From positions 1 to 51,398 of the forward strand of contig JAHDWC010000002.1 of the NCBI GenBank assembly GCA_023382575.1: a stretch of 51,398 bases of DNA, in the 5' to 3' direction. A model generated the notes under the pieces. The model did no database searches and was not told where the DNA came from. It saw nothing but the letters and a program-made list of their open reading frames with translations. This DNA is from Anaerolineales bacterium (GTDB taxonomy: Bacteria; Chloroflexota; Anaerolineae; Anaerolineales; Villigracilaceae). Position numbers and translations under genes: made by a program. Below, piece by piece: positions 1 to 7,957 of this stretch (position 1 is the stretch's first letter; every line of letters begins with the position of its first letter).

Positions 1-794
1 GCGCGTTCTTTTTTGATGGCGGCATCGTCTTTGTTCTCATTGCGTATCTGATTGGCAAATCCATTTTAGGGTTAGGGCTTTTCACCCTCGCGCAAATACA
101 ACTCCGCGAAAAACTCGGCAGCGGATGGTGGCGCACGCCCTTCTCAAAACTTACGGCACGCAGAGAAATTTTCCGTTTTGCATTCAGCTCCAATATCAGC
201 GCGACCATCATCAAACTTTTCCGCGAGAGCGAACTCATCTGGGTCGGTTTCTTCCTCGATACCACTGCTGTCGGGTATTATCGCGTGGCGTATACCATTA
301 CACACTTCCTTGCCATCCCCGCCGACCCGCTCATCGCCACGACCTTTCCTGAAATCAATAAACTTGCGGTTGAAAAAGCCTGGGGCAGGCTCAAGAGTTT
401 TCTCAAAAAGATCACGGCGTTCTCATTTGCCTATAACATCGCCATTGGCGCGGGTTTGATTTTATTCGGTCATTGGGTCATTCGCATCTATTCCGGCGAA
501 GAATATCTCAATGCCTATCCTGCCCTCGTTGCGCTGACCATCGGCTTGGTCTTCAACTACATCCTCTTTTGGAATCGTCCGCTCTTGCTCGCGCTCGGCT
601 TGCCGGAGTTCCCCGTCTATGTCACGCTGGCGGCGGGCATCATCAAACTCGCGCTCTCGTTTTGGCTCGTGCCTCTCTATGGCGTGGCGGCGGCGGGCGG
701 CTTGCTTTCGTTCTATTACATCGCATCCGTTGGCTTGATGGTCTTGCGCGGATTACAGAAAATTAAACAAAATGAAAATAGCGCTCATCACTAA
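1..794 (+). CDS. Polysaccharide flippase (Wzx/MATE-like), C-terminal part
   Basis: The 5' end is cut off by the window; the frame is open from base 3 to the TAA at 792-794 (about 263 residues). The protein is rich in hydrophobic segments with short charged loops, and the part from the motif ESELIWVGFFL onward (after about residue 70) resembles the C-terminal half of MOP/PST-type polysaccharide exporters. Such proteins flip undecaprenyl-linked oligosaccharides across the cytoplasmic membrane. The next glycosyltransferase starts inside its last codons (23-base overlap), so the two are probably co-translated. An internal ATG at 285 is not the start, because coding sequence continues upstream. 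The family call is good; the exact substrate is unknown. Confidence 0.8.
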   Translation, partial: AFFFDGGIVFVLIAYLIGKSILGLGLFTLAQIQLREKLGSGWWRTPFSKLTARREIFRFAFSSNISATIIKLFRESELIWVGFFLDTTAVGYYRVAYTITHFLAIPADPLIATTFPEINKLAVEKAWGRLKSFLKKITAFSFAYNIAIGAGLILFGHWVIRIYSGEEYLNAYPALVALTIGLVFNYILFWNRPLLLALGLPEFPVYVTLAAGIIKLALSFWLVPLYGVAAAGGLLSFYYIASVGLMVLRGLQKIKQNENSAHH

Positions 795-1938
795 CTCCCG
801 CATTCCTTCACTTACTGCAAACTCAATTCAAGCGATGAAAGTCGCTCAAGCTTTGATTCAATTGGGACATGATATCAAGATGTTCGCCCCCAAAGAAACG
901 GATGCCGTGAATCACGAATCACTCCTCACGCATTACGGATTACGCCTCGCTCCAGAACTTGACCTGCTCCCATCCATCAAGCGGCTCAAACGCCTCGACT
1001 ATATCGTCCATGCCCAGCGGGCTGCGAAAAAGTTTGGGGCAGACTTGATCTACACCTGGCTGCCCCAGTCTGCGGCGCTGGGCGCGTGGATGGGTTACCC
1101 CGTTGTGCTCGAAATGCATGCCGATAATTCTGGCAAGCTCGGCGTGTGGTGGATGAGACAGTTCTGGAAACAGAACACGCCCAAGGTGATGACGGTCACA
1201 ACGTCAACGTTGAGAAAGGCTTTGGAGCGCTCGACCAAATTCCAGTTCCCGAATGAAGCGTTGCTGCTCGCGCCGAACAGCGTCGAGTTGGAAAAGTATG
1301 CGGGGTTGCCAAGTCCTACCGAGGCGCGTCGTCAATTAAATTTGAAAGAAGGGCTGACGGTTGGCTTCACGGGTCACATTTACCCGGGGCGCGGCGCGGA
1401 TCTTTTATTTGAACTCGCGCGGCAAGTGCCGAATGTCAATTTTTTGTGGGTGGGTGGTACGCCGGAGTTGGTGGATTTTTGGAAAAATAAATTAAACGAA
1501 GTGAAGATGACCAATGTGACGATGACCGGCTTCGTGAAGCATGAGTTGATTCCGCTCTATCAGGCGGCGGCGGATGTGCTGTTGATGCCGTACTCGCGTT
1601 CGATTGAGGCTTCGAGTGGGCAGGACATTGCCGAGGTGATCAACCCAATGAAAATGTTCGAGTACATGGCGGCGGGGCGCGGAATCGTTTCGGCAGATTT
1701 GCCTTCGATTCGGGAGGTGTTGAATGAGGGTAATGCGGTGTTGGTGGAACCGGTGGAAGATGGGAATAGGGAATGGGGAATAGGAAGTTGGAAAGCGGCG
1801 ATTGAGTCGTTGCTTGCGGATGAACCGCGCCGGTTGGCGTTGGGTGCGCAAGCTCGCTTAGATGTAGAGCAGTTGACGTGGGTGAAGCGCGAAGAGCGTG
1901 TGATGGGGACGATAAAAAATATCTTACTTAAATTCTAA
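772..1938 (+). CDS. Glycosyltransferase family 4
   Basis: A 388-residue GT-B enzyme, expected to be cytoplasmic or membrane-peripheral and to transfer a sugar from a nucleotide donor to a lipid-linked glycan. The N-terminus is the usual beta strand MKIALITNSR. The C-terminal domain has GFTGHIYPGRG (about 200-210), the PNV..LWVGG strand, and the donor-binding stretch EVINPMKMFEYMAAG (about 285-299) with the conserved acidic residue. The ATG lies inside the preceding flippase gene with no SD, suggesting translational coupling. Near the C-terminus, GNREWGIGSW is encoded by a 7-base tandem repeat and looks like an insertion in an otherwise normal loop. The last 15 bases overlap the convergent lipoprotein gene. 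Sugar specificity cannot be read. Confidence 0.88.
   Translation: MKIALITNSRIPSLTANSIQAMKVAQALIQLGHDIKMFAPKETDAVNHESLLTHYGLRLAPELDLLPSIKRLKRLDYIVHAQRAAKKFGADLIYTWLPQSAALGAWMGYPVVLEMHADNSGKLGVWWMRQFWKQNTPKVMTVTTSTLRKALERSTKFQFPNEALLLAPNSVELEKYAGLPSPTEARRQLNLKEGLTVGFTGHIYPGRGADLLFELARQVPNVNFLWVGGTPELVDFWKNKLNEVKMTNVTMTGFVKHELIPLYQAAADVLLMPYSRSIEASSGQDIAEVINPMKMFEYMAAGRGIVSADLPSIREVLNEGNAVLVEPVEDGNREWGIGSWKAAIESLLADEPRRLALGAQARLDVEQLTWVKREERVMGTIKNILLKF
1762..1782 (+). repeat. Three tandem copies of heptamer GGGAATR inside a GT4 gene
   Basis: The bases read gggaata, gggaatg, gggaata. The array is 21 bases, so it keeps the reading frame and adds seven residues to a surface loop near the C-terminus of the glycosyltransferase. 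Heptameric short tandem repeats of this style are known from cyanobacterial genomes; whether this genome carries more copies cannot be seen here. Confidence 0.7.
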
Positions 1939-3453
1939 TAACACAGAATACCAAGCGTTGTCGCGTTTTCCAAAAAAACTTATAGATTCTTTTCCTACGT
2001 ATGGATTATTAGCTGCAAACCCACAGCACATTCCACGTGCAACATCTTGATATGGCAAAGAAAAAAAGACTCCTCCGTAAGATAATCCGATTCTGGAGCC
2101 CTTACGGAAAAAATAAGTTGGTTTATCTCGTACCAATCCCCATTCAAAGACCTCTTCAAAGCCGAATTTTTCATTAAGAAATTTTCCATCTTGGACGAGA
2201 AAGTCTCCTGCTTCTAAAACCCAATGATTGTTCCAAGATGTAAACTTATCCATATATAGCTTTGAAGTGAAAAATGTCTCAAACGAAAAAACAACTTCAC
2301 TATTAGTCTTCTTTATTTCTATCAGAGAGTCTTGATTTACCTTCGCCCATAACAATTCATCGTTGTATAAAATAGGAGGAAAGTTAGGTTCCATGGAACC
2401 GTGTTGCCATGAATAAATGCTATCGTTTTGAATTAAAAAGCTGTCAAAACTAGATGTACCTGCAATATCAACAGTAAAAGCATTAATTTGTCCCGATGCG
2501 GTTGAAAATGTGTAGACTTTAGAAACCCGCATCACTCTATCGAACAAGAGGCGATTATCCCGATATAGTCGAGGTATATCTCCATCTTGAAAACTCCCTC
2601 TAATTTCATACCCCAAATCAGCAATGGAAAGTTCTTTACTTGGAATAGTTTCGTCGGGAGAAAACGTTTTCTCAATTCGGAAGCCTTGAGGTATCACAAC
2701 TTGAGTGGGATCAGTACCCGCAGGAAGAGCCTTTTCAGTAAATGAAATATTTGATGGGAGTGGAGGCAAATTACCCCAAAAAATTATATTTTCCATCCTC
2801 TCTGAAAATAAGCCAGGGTCGAATTTGTTGAAATTGATTTCTTGTGTCCATGTAAAATTCCATACACCAGACCCTTTGGTTCTTATGTAAAAAAAACGAT
2901 GGTCAGGATCTGCTTGCGGGTTTTCAATTATGTAATATTTAGAAAGTAATAAACCACCATCTTTAGTTTCTACTGAACATTTGAAAATGCCATCGGGTAC
3001 CCAGTTTATGCTACTTTTTTGGGGTTCTAGTTTGACATTTGCCAGCCAAACGCATACTGTTATGTTGCGTGATACATACCCCATCTCTGGAAAATAACCT
3101 GTTTCAATCGAACCCTCTCGCCCGTAAAAGAAATTTGGTTGATCTGGAATTGATACCCAGTCTTTTGGAAAATAAATCATATACCAGCCTGCCGGGTCGA
3201 CATAAACCTGCTGGTCAGGTTTGGGTGGAGTAATTTCAAATGCCCCTGGAGTTCCAGGAATCGCAGTTAATATTTCCAATGTTGACGTAGGGATAGTTGA
3301 TGTTTGCGCTGCCTGTGTCCTGGCAGAGGCGGTTTGAACAAACGCAAAGGCGGTTTCCATTATTGCCGTTTGCTGTGTTTCTGGCTTACCAACACATGCA
3401 GCTATGACCATTGTCAATAAGATAAAAGCTAATAATTTTAGATTTATTTTCAA
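1924..3453 (-). CDS. Secreted lipoprotein of unknown function
   Basis: A 509-residue protein with a lipoprotein signal peptide (MKINLKLLAFILLTMVIAAC; lipid-attachment Cys20). A Thr/Pro/Ala-rich linker (about 25-75) follows, then a mainly beta, aromatic-rich ectodomain with no motif I recognise. The start is TTG at 3453, supported by AGGA about five bases upstream. The many short strands with W, Y and F could be a beta-propeller or beta-sandwich, but this is a guess. It should be anchored on the outer face of the membrane. It faces the GT4 gene tail to tail and overlaps it by 15 bases, so it is a separate transcription unit. No function is assigned. Confidence 0.75.
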   Translation of the reverse strand: MKINLKLLAFILLTMVIAACVGKPETQQTAIMETAFAFVQTASARTQAAQTSTIPTSTLEILTAIPGTPGAFEITPPKPDQQVYVDPAGWYMIYFPKDWVSIPDQPNFFYGREGSIETGYFPEMGYVSRNITVCVWLANVKLEPQKSSINWVPDGIFKCSVETKDGGLLLSKYYIIENPQADPDHRFFYIRTKGSGVWNFTWTQEINFNKFDPGLFSERMENIIFWGNLPPLPSNISFTEKALPAGTDPTQVVIPQGFRIEKTFSPDETIPSKELSIADLGYEIRGSFQDGDIPRLYRDNRLLFDRVMRVSKVYTFSTASGQINAFTVDIAGTSSFDSFLIQNDSIYSWQHGSMEPNFPPILYNDELLWAKVNQDSLIEIKKTNSEVVFSFETFFTSKLYMDKFTSWNNHWVLEAGDFLVQDGKFLNEKFGFEEVFEWGLVRDKPTYFFRKGSRIGLSYGGVFFSLPYQDVARGMCCGFAANNPYVGKESISFFGKRDNAWYSVLLEFK

Positions 3454-3565
3454 ATTATCCTGCCTTTTGAGTTGCTCAGAATCTTAACAACTCATTTCCT
3501 GCCCTCAGTTCAATAATTTTACTCTGTTTTTATCTATTCAGCAGGTTTGTAATCGTACATAAAAC

Positions 3566-3961
3566 TTATTCCCTTGTCACCGCCGTCAGATTCATTGTGA
3601 GCAGCACGCCGGGTTTGGGGAGTTCGCGCACACCGATAACCGTCCGCGCGGGGCGATGGTCTCCCATTTTGCTGATGTAGGCGCGGTTCATTTCGTCAAA
3701 GTCGCTCATGTTTTGTAGAAAGATGTTGATGTGAACGACATGCTGTAGATCAGAATTCACCGACTCCAGCATCACCTTGAACGAGTCAAGGATTTGTGCA
3801 GTCTGTGAAAAGACATCATCACCGGCAAGTTGACCGGTGGCAGGGTTCACGCCTGCTGTCCCGCCGATGGTGATGAAGGTGCCAATCTTGGCGATATGGT
3901 TGTACGGTCCGATGGGTGTCGGGGTGTTGGGGGGTGTGGATGTTTCAACAATGGGTGTCAT
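3566..3961 (-). CDS. RidA (YjgF/YER057c/UK114) family protein
   Basis: A 131-residue small trimer-forming protein. The family hallmark is near the C-terminus: PARTVIGVRELP with Arg106, the residue that holds the carboxylate of imine/enamine substrates in RidA. The glutamate that follows in true RidA deaminases (the E-I-E stretch) is replaced by LLTMNL. It may therefore belong to another Rid subfamily with a different reaction. The N-terminal tail is unusually Thr/Pro-rich. It lies 9 bases downstream of the alpha/beta hydrolase with a good SD (AGGAG, about five bases before ATG), so both are probably one operon. Confidence 0.85.
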   Translation of the reverse strand: MTPIVETSTPPNTPTPIGPYNHIAKIGTFITIGGTAGVNPATGQLAGDDVFSQTAQILDSFKVMLESVNSDLQHVVHINIFLQNMSDFDEMNRAYISKMGDHRPARTVIGVRELPKPGVLLTMNLTAVTRE

Positions 3962-3970
3962 TTTCTTCTC

Positions 3971-4840
3971 CTAATGTGAGATCAATGTTTCCAAAATTTC
4001 GTGCGACCTTGTCCACAAGAGCGAGCCGCCTTCATCGTCCAAAATGTGGAGCGACGCTTGCGGCAGGCGGATTGCGAGGGTAACGCCAAAGTCTGGAGAG
4101 TGGACAGGGCTTGTGTCGAGGCGCCCATACCAAAGGTCCAGAGGGAGGCGCAGGGTTTCCACGTCAAAACCCCAATCGGTCAGCGCGAGGATCAAGTCGC
4201 GGGCGTAGCCTTTGGTTCCTTGTGAAAATCCATCTTCGAGCGCGCGGCGATAGGCGGCGTTGAAGGCAGGGCTTTCATAGATTTCACGGTCGCGTTCGCC
4301 GTTCATGCCCATCACCATATCCCACAGTTGTTCAAGGGTAAATGTTTTTGCAACATGACGTTCAAACCCATCTGCATCTTGCTCGATGACGTTGAGCATT
4401 TGTTGCACATCGGGGATGAGCAACGGACGCATCGAACTGTGATAAAGCTGGTCCTGTCCAGAAACGATTGCTACGCTGGAAGCTAATCTGCGTGCTGCAA
4501 GTGCCAACGCGAACGGTGTTCCCTGCGAGAAGCCAACTACATGGGCAGAATCGGCGTGGATGAATTTCAATATCTTTTCAACATCATCAGCCCATGAACT
4601 CAATGATTTGTTTGGGTGATGCGTGGAGCATCCCAAGCCGGGGCGGTCGATGGCTAAAAGACGTAACCCAAGCTTTGGCAGAACATCAAATCCAAAACCA
4701 AGGTAACCACTCATGGCAGCACCGGTGCAAAACAAGACTGGGATGCCATTGACGGGTCCCCATTCACGCCAGCCAAGGGTGCGTCCGTCTTTGAGTTTTA
4801 TGGCTAATTGTCTTTCGGGGGGTGTGATCGAGATTTGCAT
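3971..4840 (-). CDS. Alpha/beta hydrolase
   Basis: A 289-residue cytoplasmic alpha/beta-hydrolase-fold protein. The nucleophile elbow is GFSQGT (Ser105), preceded by the strand-4 motif AIDRPGLGCS (about 64-72). A candidate acid is Asp242 in YGRLDTSPVHSP. At the usual catalytic histidine site (expected in a pattern like ..GH....) the sequence is DDEGGSLLW (269-276), with Gly instead of His; His280 in TRSHEI is four residues past the LLW. Activity is therefore uncertain from sequence alone. Substrate unknown. It is the first gene of a probable two-gene operon with the RidA-like protein. No strong SD precedes the ATG. Confidence 0.85.
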   Translation of the reverse strand: MQISITPPERQLAIKLKDGRTLGWREWGPVNGIPVLFCTGAAMSGYLGFGFDVLPKLGLRLLAIDRPGLGCSTHHPNKSLSSWADDVEKILKFIHADSAHVVGFSQGTPFALALAARRLASSVAIVSGQDQLYHSSMRPLLIPDVQQMLNVIEQDADGFERHVAKTFTLEQLWDMVMGMNGERDREIYESPAFNAAYRRALEDGFSQGTKGYARDLILALTDWGFDVETLRLPLDLWYGRLDTSPVHSPDFGVTLAIRLPQASLHILDDEGGSLLWTRSHEILETLISH

Positions 4841-4931
4841 ACCAATAAATAAACCTTTTCCTAAAAAATACCTTTTTCTATTCGATAAACAAGCAGGCGG
4901 GCGGTTTCAAAGAGATTCATTTTTTCCTTTA

Positions 4932-5432
4932 TCAAGATGTTTGATTTTTGCGCCATAATTCCGCCAGCGCAAAAACCGCCTCGCCAGCGGATCGGTCAAA
5001 ACCCTGTGACTTGACCAACAAATCCCGATGATTTTCCTGCAACCACTTAAAGACTGGCCCGGCTTTTTCCATGACGCGTTTCCGTTCTTCGTCGCTGGGA
5101 GCAAAAATATCGAATTTCTTGATGCGTTCCCCTTCGAATGTAAATTCAGCACTGCCAGTCGCGCCGCCATCGCCAATGGCGCGGCTCAATTCATGCTGAC
5201 TCCAAAACGCACAGCGGACGACATTCCCCTCCACCTGCGGGTTGGGAAACTTCACAAAGGTCTGCGAAGCGAGATCATATTCATGCGCGGCGCGGATCGC
5301 ATCCGTCCCTGCAAAAACAGTGCTCACCAAAACAATCGAGCCATCTTCGGTAAACATGGCTGTGCAACCATCCACATCATGCCGGTTGCTGGCTTCTTCA
5401 TAGTCTTTTAGTAAACGAATATAGTCTGTCAT
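4932..5432 (-). CDS. SnoaL/NTF2-like domain protein
   Basis: A 166-residue protein of the cone-shaped NTF2-like fold. Typical features are an N-terminal helix (YEEASNRHDVDGCTAMF), then TEDGSIVL, and the strand pattern VEGNVVRCAFWSQHEL. The frame stays open upstream to 5528, but the ATG at 5432 is chosen because AAGGAGAGAGAG lies directly before it and the protein then begins as family members do. Members can be small-molecule isomerases, hydrolases or binding proteins; the substrate cannot be inferred. A C-terminal extension of about 60 residues is predicted to be helical. It is transcribed divergently from the membrane-anchored protein at 5553. Confidence 0.75.
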   Translation of the reverse strand: MTDYIRLLKDYEEASNRHDVDGCTAMFTEDGSIVLVSTVFAGTDAIRAAHEYDLASQTFVKFPNPQVEGNVVRCAFWSQHELSRAIGDGGATGSAEFTFEGERIKKFDIFAPSDEERKRVMEKAGPVFKWLQENHRDLLVKSQGFDRSAGEAVFALAELWRKNQTS

Positions 5433-5514
5433 CTCTCTCTCCTTGAATTGGCTGTTTGAAGTTTGCAAAAATAGCACAACCAACCCAGCCTGACCACATA
5501 CCTGGGAATGGTTC

Positions 5515-5528
5515 TTGTTATAGAACAA
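5515..5528. repeat. Short inverted repeat in a divergent intergenic region
   Basis: The arms TTGTT and AACAA are separated by ATAG, between the SnoaL-like gene (minus) and the membrane-anchored protein (plus). This spacing fits a small operator, but the arms are only five bases, so chance is possible. Confidence 0.25.
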
Positions 5529-5552
5529 TCTCGCCTGTTTTGCGATGGTAGA

Positions 5553-6161
5553 ATGGTCACGATGATTGGAAAGCTCTTTTCAAATCCTAAATGGATGGCA
5601 TTGGGCGCGCTGGGAATCATTCTGATCGCCTTGCTTGGTTGGACAGGATGGCGCATCCTATCGCTTCGCACTGACCCGCAGCCGACTCCTCGCCCCGTTG
5701 TTTTTACCTACTGTGGAGCAGACCTCGAAGAAATATGTGTCTTATCCTTTGGACGCGATGGTAATGGAGACACGGTCATTAATTTGTTTGTGCCCGAAAA
5801 AGAATTCCCGGCATTTTATTTGAAAGTCATCCGACTCAATGGAGAGAGTCTCTTCGAGTGTCATGTGAATGATGCGCTTCCCGAAAGCGTGTATTGCATT
5901 GGAGATGCAGTCAACCTGGAGGAACGTCTCGAAATCAGTGTCATCTCCGAAGAAGGGGATACCTTGCTTGCGACGGGGCGGTTTACCGTCACGGGGATTC
6001 TGATCGCCTCGGCCTCCGCGTTAGATCAGCCATCAACGGTTAGCACCTCCACGCCCAAACCACGCACCACTCCCACCAAAACTGGTACTCCTGCCTCCAA
6101 AACACCTGATCCTGAAACCACGCTCACACCGAGTTATCCCAACTATCCCAGTTACCCGTAA
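5553..6161 (+). CDS. Membrane-anchored extracytoplasmic protein, Pro/Thr-rich tail
   Basis: About 202 residues from ATG 5553 (ATG 5562 is equally possible; neither has a clear SD). A single transmembrane segment (WMALGALGIILIALLGWTGW) near the N-terminus is followed by an ectodomain with four cysteines, which could form disulfides outside the cell. The C-terminal 45 residues are rich in Thr, Pro and Ser and end in two SYP/NYP-type repeats, a low-complexity wall-spanning linker common in Chloroflexota surface proteins. Its TAA overlaps the ATG of the next gene (TAATG), so the two are coupled and may work together. No known domain was recognised. Confidence 0.65.
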   Translation: MVTMIGKLFSNPKWMALGALGIILIALLGWTGWRILSLRTDPQPTPRPVVFTYCGADLEEICVLSFGRDGNGDTVINLFVPEKEFPAFYLKVIRLNGESLFECHVNDALPESVYCIGDAVNLEERLEISVISEEGDTLLATGRFTVTGILIASASALDQPSTVSTSTPKPRTTPTKTGTPASKTPDPETTLTPSYPNYPSYP

Positions 6162-7930
6162 TGGACGCGAATATATTGTTGGATGGCTTGCATGCCATCG
6201 TTGACCATGCCTGGACATTGACTTGTATCTTGCTGCTTCTCATATGGGGATACATCATCATCCGCGGCATGCTCTCAAAAATTCTTACTGGTCTTACAGA
6301 GGCTGAGTATTTTTCACTATCCACGGTCGGATGGATTCTACCGGTCAGTGTGTGGACGGTTTTTCTATTCCTTGGCTCTGCCTTGTTTGGCGAACTGGCC
6401 GGGAAAATAATAGCAGTCGGGCTTCTTCTGCTGGCGTTGATCCTTGTCCCGAAAAGGATAGGACAATTTTCTCTTCCGATCACTACGCTGATTCTCTTTT
6501 TTGTCATTTCGCTGATTCTACGATTTGCTTTTTTGCAAAAGGCGATCTTTCCATCGTATTTTGACTCAGCCGAGCACTATCGCCTCATCAGAGAGATTTC
6601 AGAAAATATATCAATTCCAACGGGTGCATCAGGCTCGTATTATCATGTTGGCTACCATGTCATCACCTCTGCGCTGGTGAATCCGTTTCAATTGAATATC
6701 ATCGAAGTCATGCTTGCCTTCGGGCAGGTCCTGCTTGCTGTTCTTCCGCTCTCTTTGTTTTTCATCCTCAAACGTGAAACAGACTCAAACGCAGCCGGGC
6801 TTTTGACTGTTTTGCTGGCTGGGTTTGGCTGGCATATGCCTGCGCATCTGCTGAACTGGGGCAAGTATCCCGCACTCTTGAGTCTGGTCTCCATCCATTT
6901 TGTCATCATCCTTGCTTCCATCCTCTGGCGAAGTGGACAGTTTCAAACGCAGAAGCCCCGGCTTTATCTTTTACTTGGTTTTGGGTTTCTCGTCTCTGCC
7001 TTAATTCATACACGCTCGCTGATTTTCTTTGTCATCTTGTTTGTAGCTTTTATGCTATCCAGTAAAAGCGAGCAGTTGTCGACTCAGTTTCGATCTATTA
7101 TTTTCGGATTGTTTCTCGGCATCATTGTCATCGAAATTATTGTGCTTCGGCAAAACTCTGTCTTCAACCCTTTGCTGGAAGGTTATGCCAAAACCGACCT
7201 TTGGATGTTAGCGCTTGCTCTTCCCCTCTCTTTCTTCGCGATACATTTTCACACCCGCCAAACACTCTCTCTGCTTTTGGCAATCATCCTTTTACTACTT
7301 GCATTATTTGTCCCATTGACGCTTCCCGGCTACGGAACGCAAACCCTTTTGGACCGTCCATACATTCAAATGGTGATGTATCTTCCGCTTTCCATCTTGG
7401 GCGGACTGGGACTCTCCGGCTTGACTCAATGGAGTAAACGCCTCTTTCTTAACTCAAGCTTGCCCGCCAGGCTGATAGCTTTGATTCCCTTTGTGTTGGT
7501 GATCTTGAATGCCGGGCTTCAGCGTGAATTTTATCCATCAGATTGCTGTCAATTGGTTACGCACGATGACTTGGCTGCCATCACATGGTTGGACGAGACT
7601 CTCTCTCCCAAAGCAAAAATTCTAATTGCCTCCACCAGCTTATACGTCACAGCATTTGAAGCGCCCGAAACTCGCGCCGGTGCAGATGGCGGAGTCTGGA
7701 TCACGCCGCTTATTTCCCGTCCAACCATTCCAGCTTGGCAGGGATTAAGTTTTGACCAACTTGATAGTCATGTTCAACTTTGCGATCAACCCGTGGACTA
7801 TGTCTACGTTGGTGGAATGCCACAAAGTTTCGATGCGGACTCCCTGGATGCTGCACCGAATTGGTATCAGCCTGTGTTTTCTCTGCCTTTGGCGAAGATC
7901 TATCGGGTGGTTGGATGCGAGACACCATAG
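6161..7930 (+). CDS. Polytopic membrane protein, putative GT-C glycosyltransferase
   Basis: 589 residues with about 12-13 transmembrane helices and a soluble C-terminal part (about 470-589). After the fourth helix comes YFDSAEHYRL (133-142), an acidic motif at the place where GT-C enzymes (ArnT/PMT-like) carry their catalytic Asp/Glu in the first extracytoplasmic loop. Another loop begins SGSYYHVGYHV. GT-C proteins transfer sugars from polyprenyl-phosphate donors on the outer face of the membrane; the gene neighbourhood supplies a DPM1-like synthase (12431) that could make such donors. Overlaps the upstream stop by one base. The exact family is not certain. Confidence 0.65.
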   Translation: MDANILLDGLHAIVDHAWTLTCILLLLIWGYIIIRGMLSKILTGLTEAEYFSLSTVGWILPVSVWTVFLFLGSALFGELAGKIIAVGLLLLALILVPKRIGQFSLPITTLILFFVISLILRFAFLQKAIFPSYFDSAEHYRLIREISENISIPTGASGSYYHVGYHVITSALVNPFQLNIIEVMLAFGQVLLAVLPLSLFFILKRETDSNAAGLLTVLLAGFGWHMPAHLLNWGKYPALLSLVSIHFVIILASILWRSGQFQTQKPRLYLLLGFGFLVSALIHTRSLIFFVILFVAFMLSSKSEQLSTQFRSIIFGLFLGIIVIEIIVLRQNSVFNPLLEGYAKTDLWMLALALPLSFFAIHFHTRQTLSLLLAIILLLLALFVPLTLPGYGTQTLLDRPYIQMVMYLPLSILGGLGLSGLTQWSKRLFLNSSLPARLIALIPFVLVILNAGLQREFYPSDCCQLVTHDDLAAITWLDETLSPKAKILIASTSLYVTAFEAPETRAGADGGVWITPLISRPTIPAWQGLSFDQLDSHVQLCDQPVDYVYVGGMPQSFDADSLDAAPNWYQPVFSLPLAKIYRVVGCETP

Positions 7931-7957
7931 TTCTGATTTCATGGTAAAAGTGGGGCT

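Noticed and set aside
4865-4892. Minus-strand TTGTTT-16-TATTTT promoter before the alpha/beta hydrolase
   Set aside because: The region is AT-rich and both boxes are poor matches, so a chance hit is likely.
5433-5528. Upstream extension of the SnoaL-like protein to 5528
   Set aside because: The extra 32 residues have no family similarity, and a strong SD lies directly before ATG 5432.
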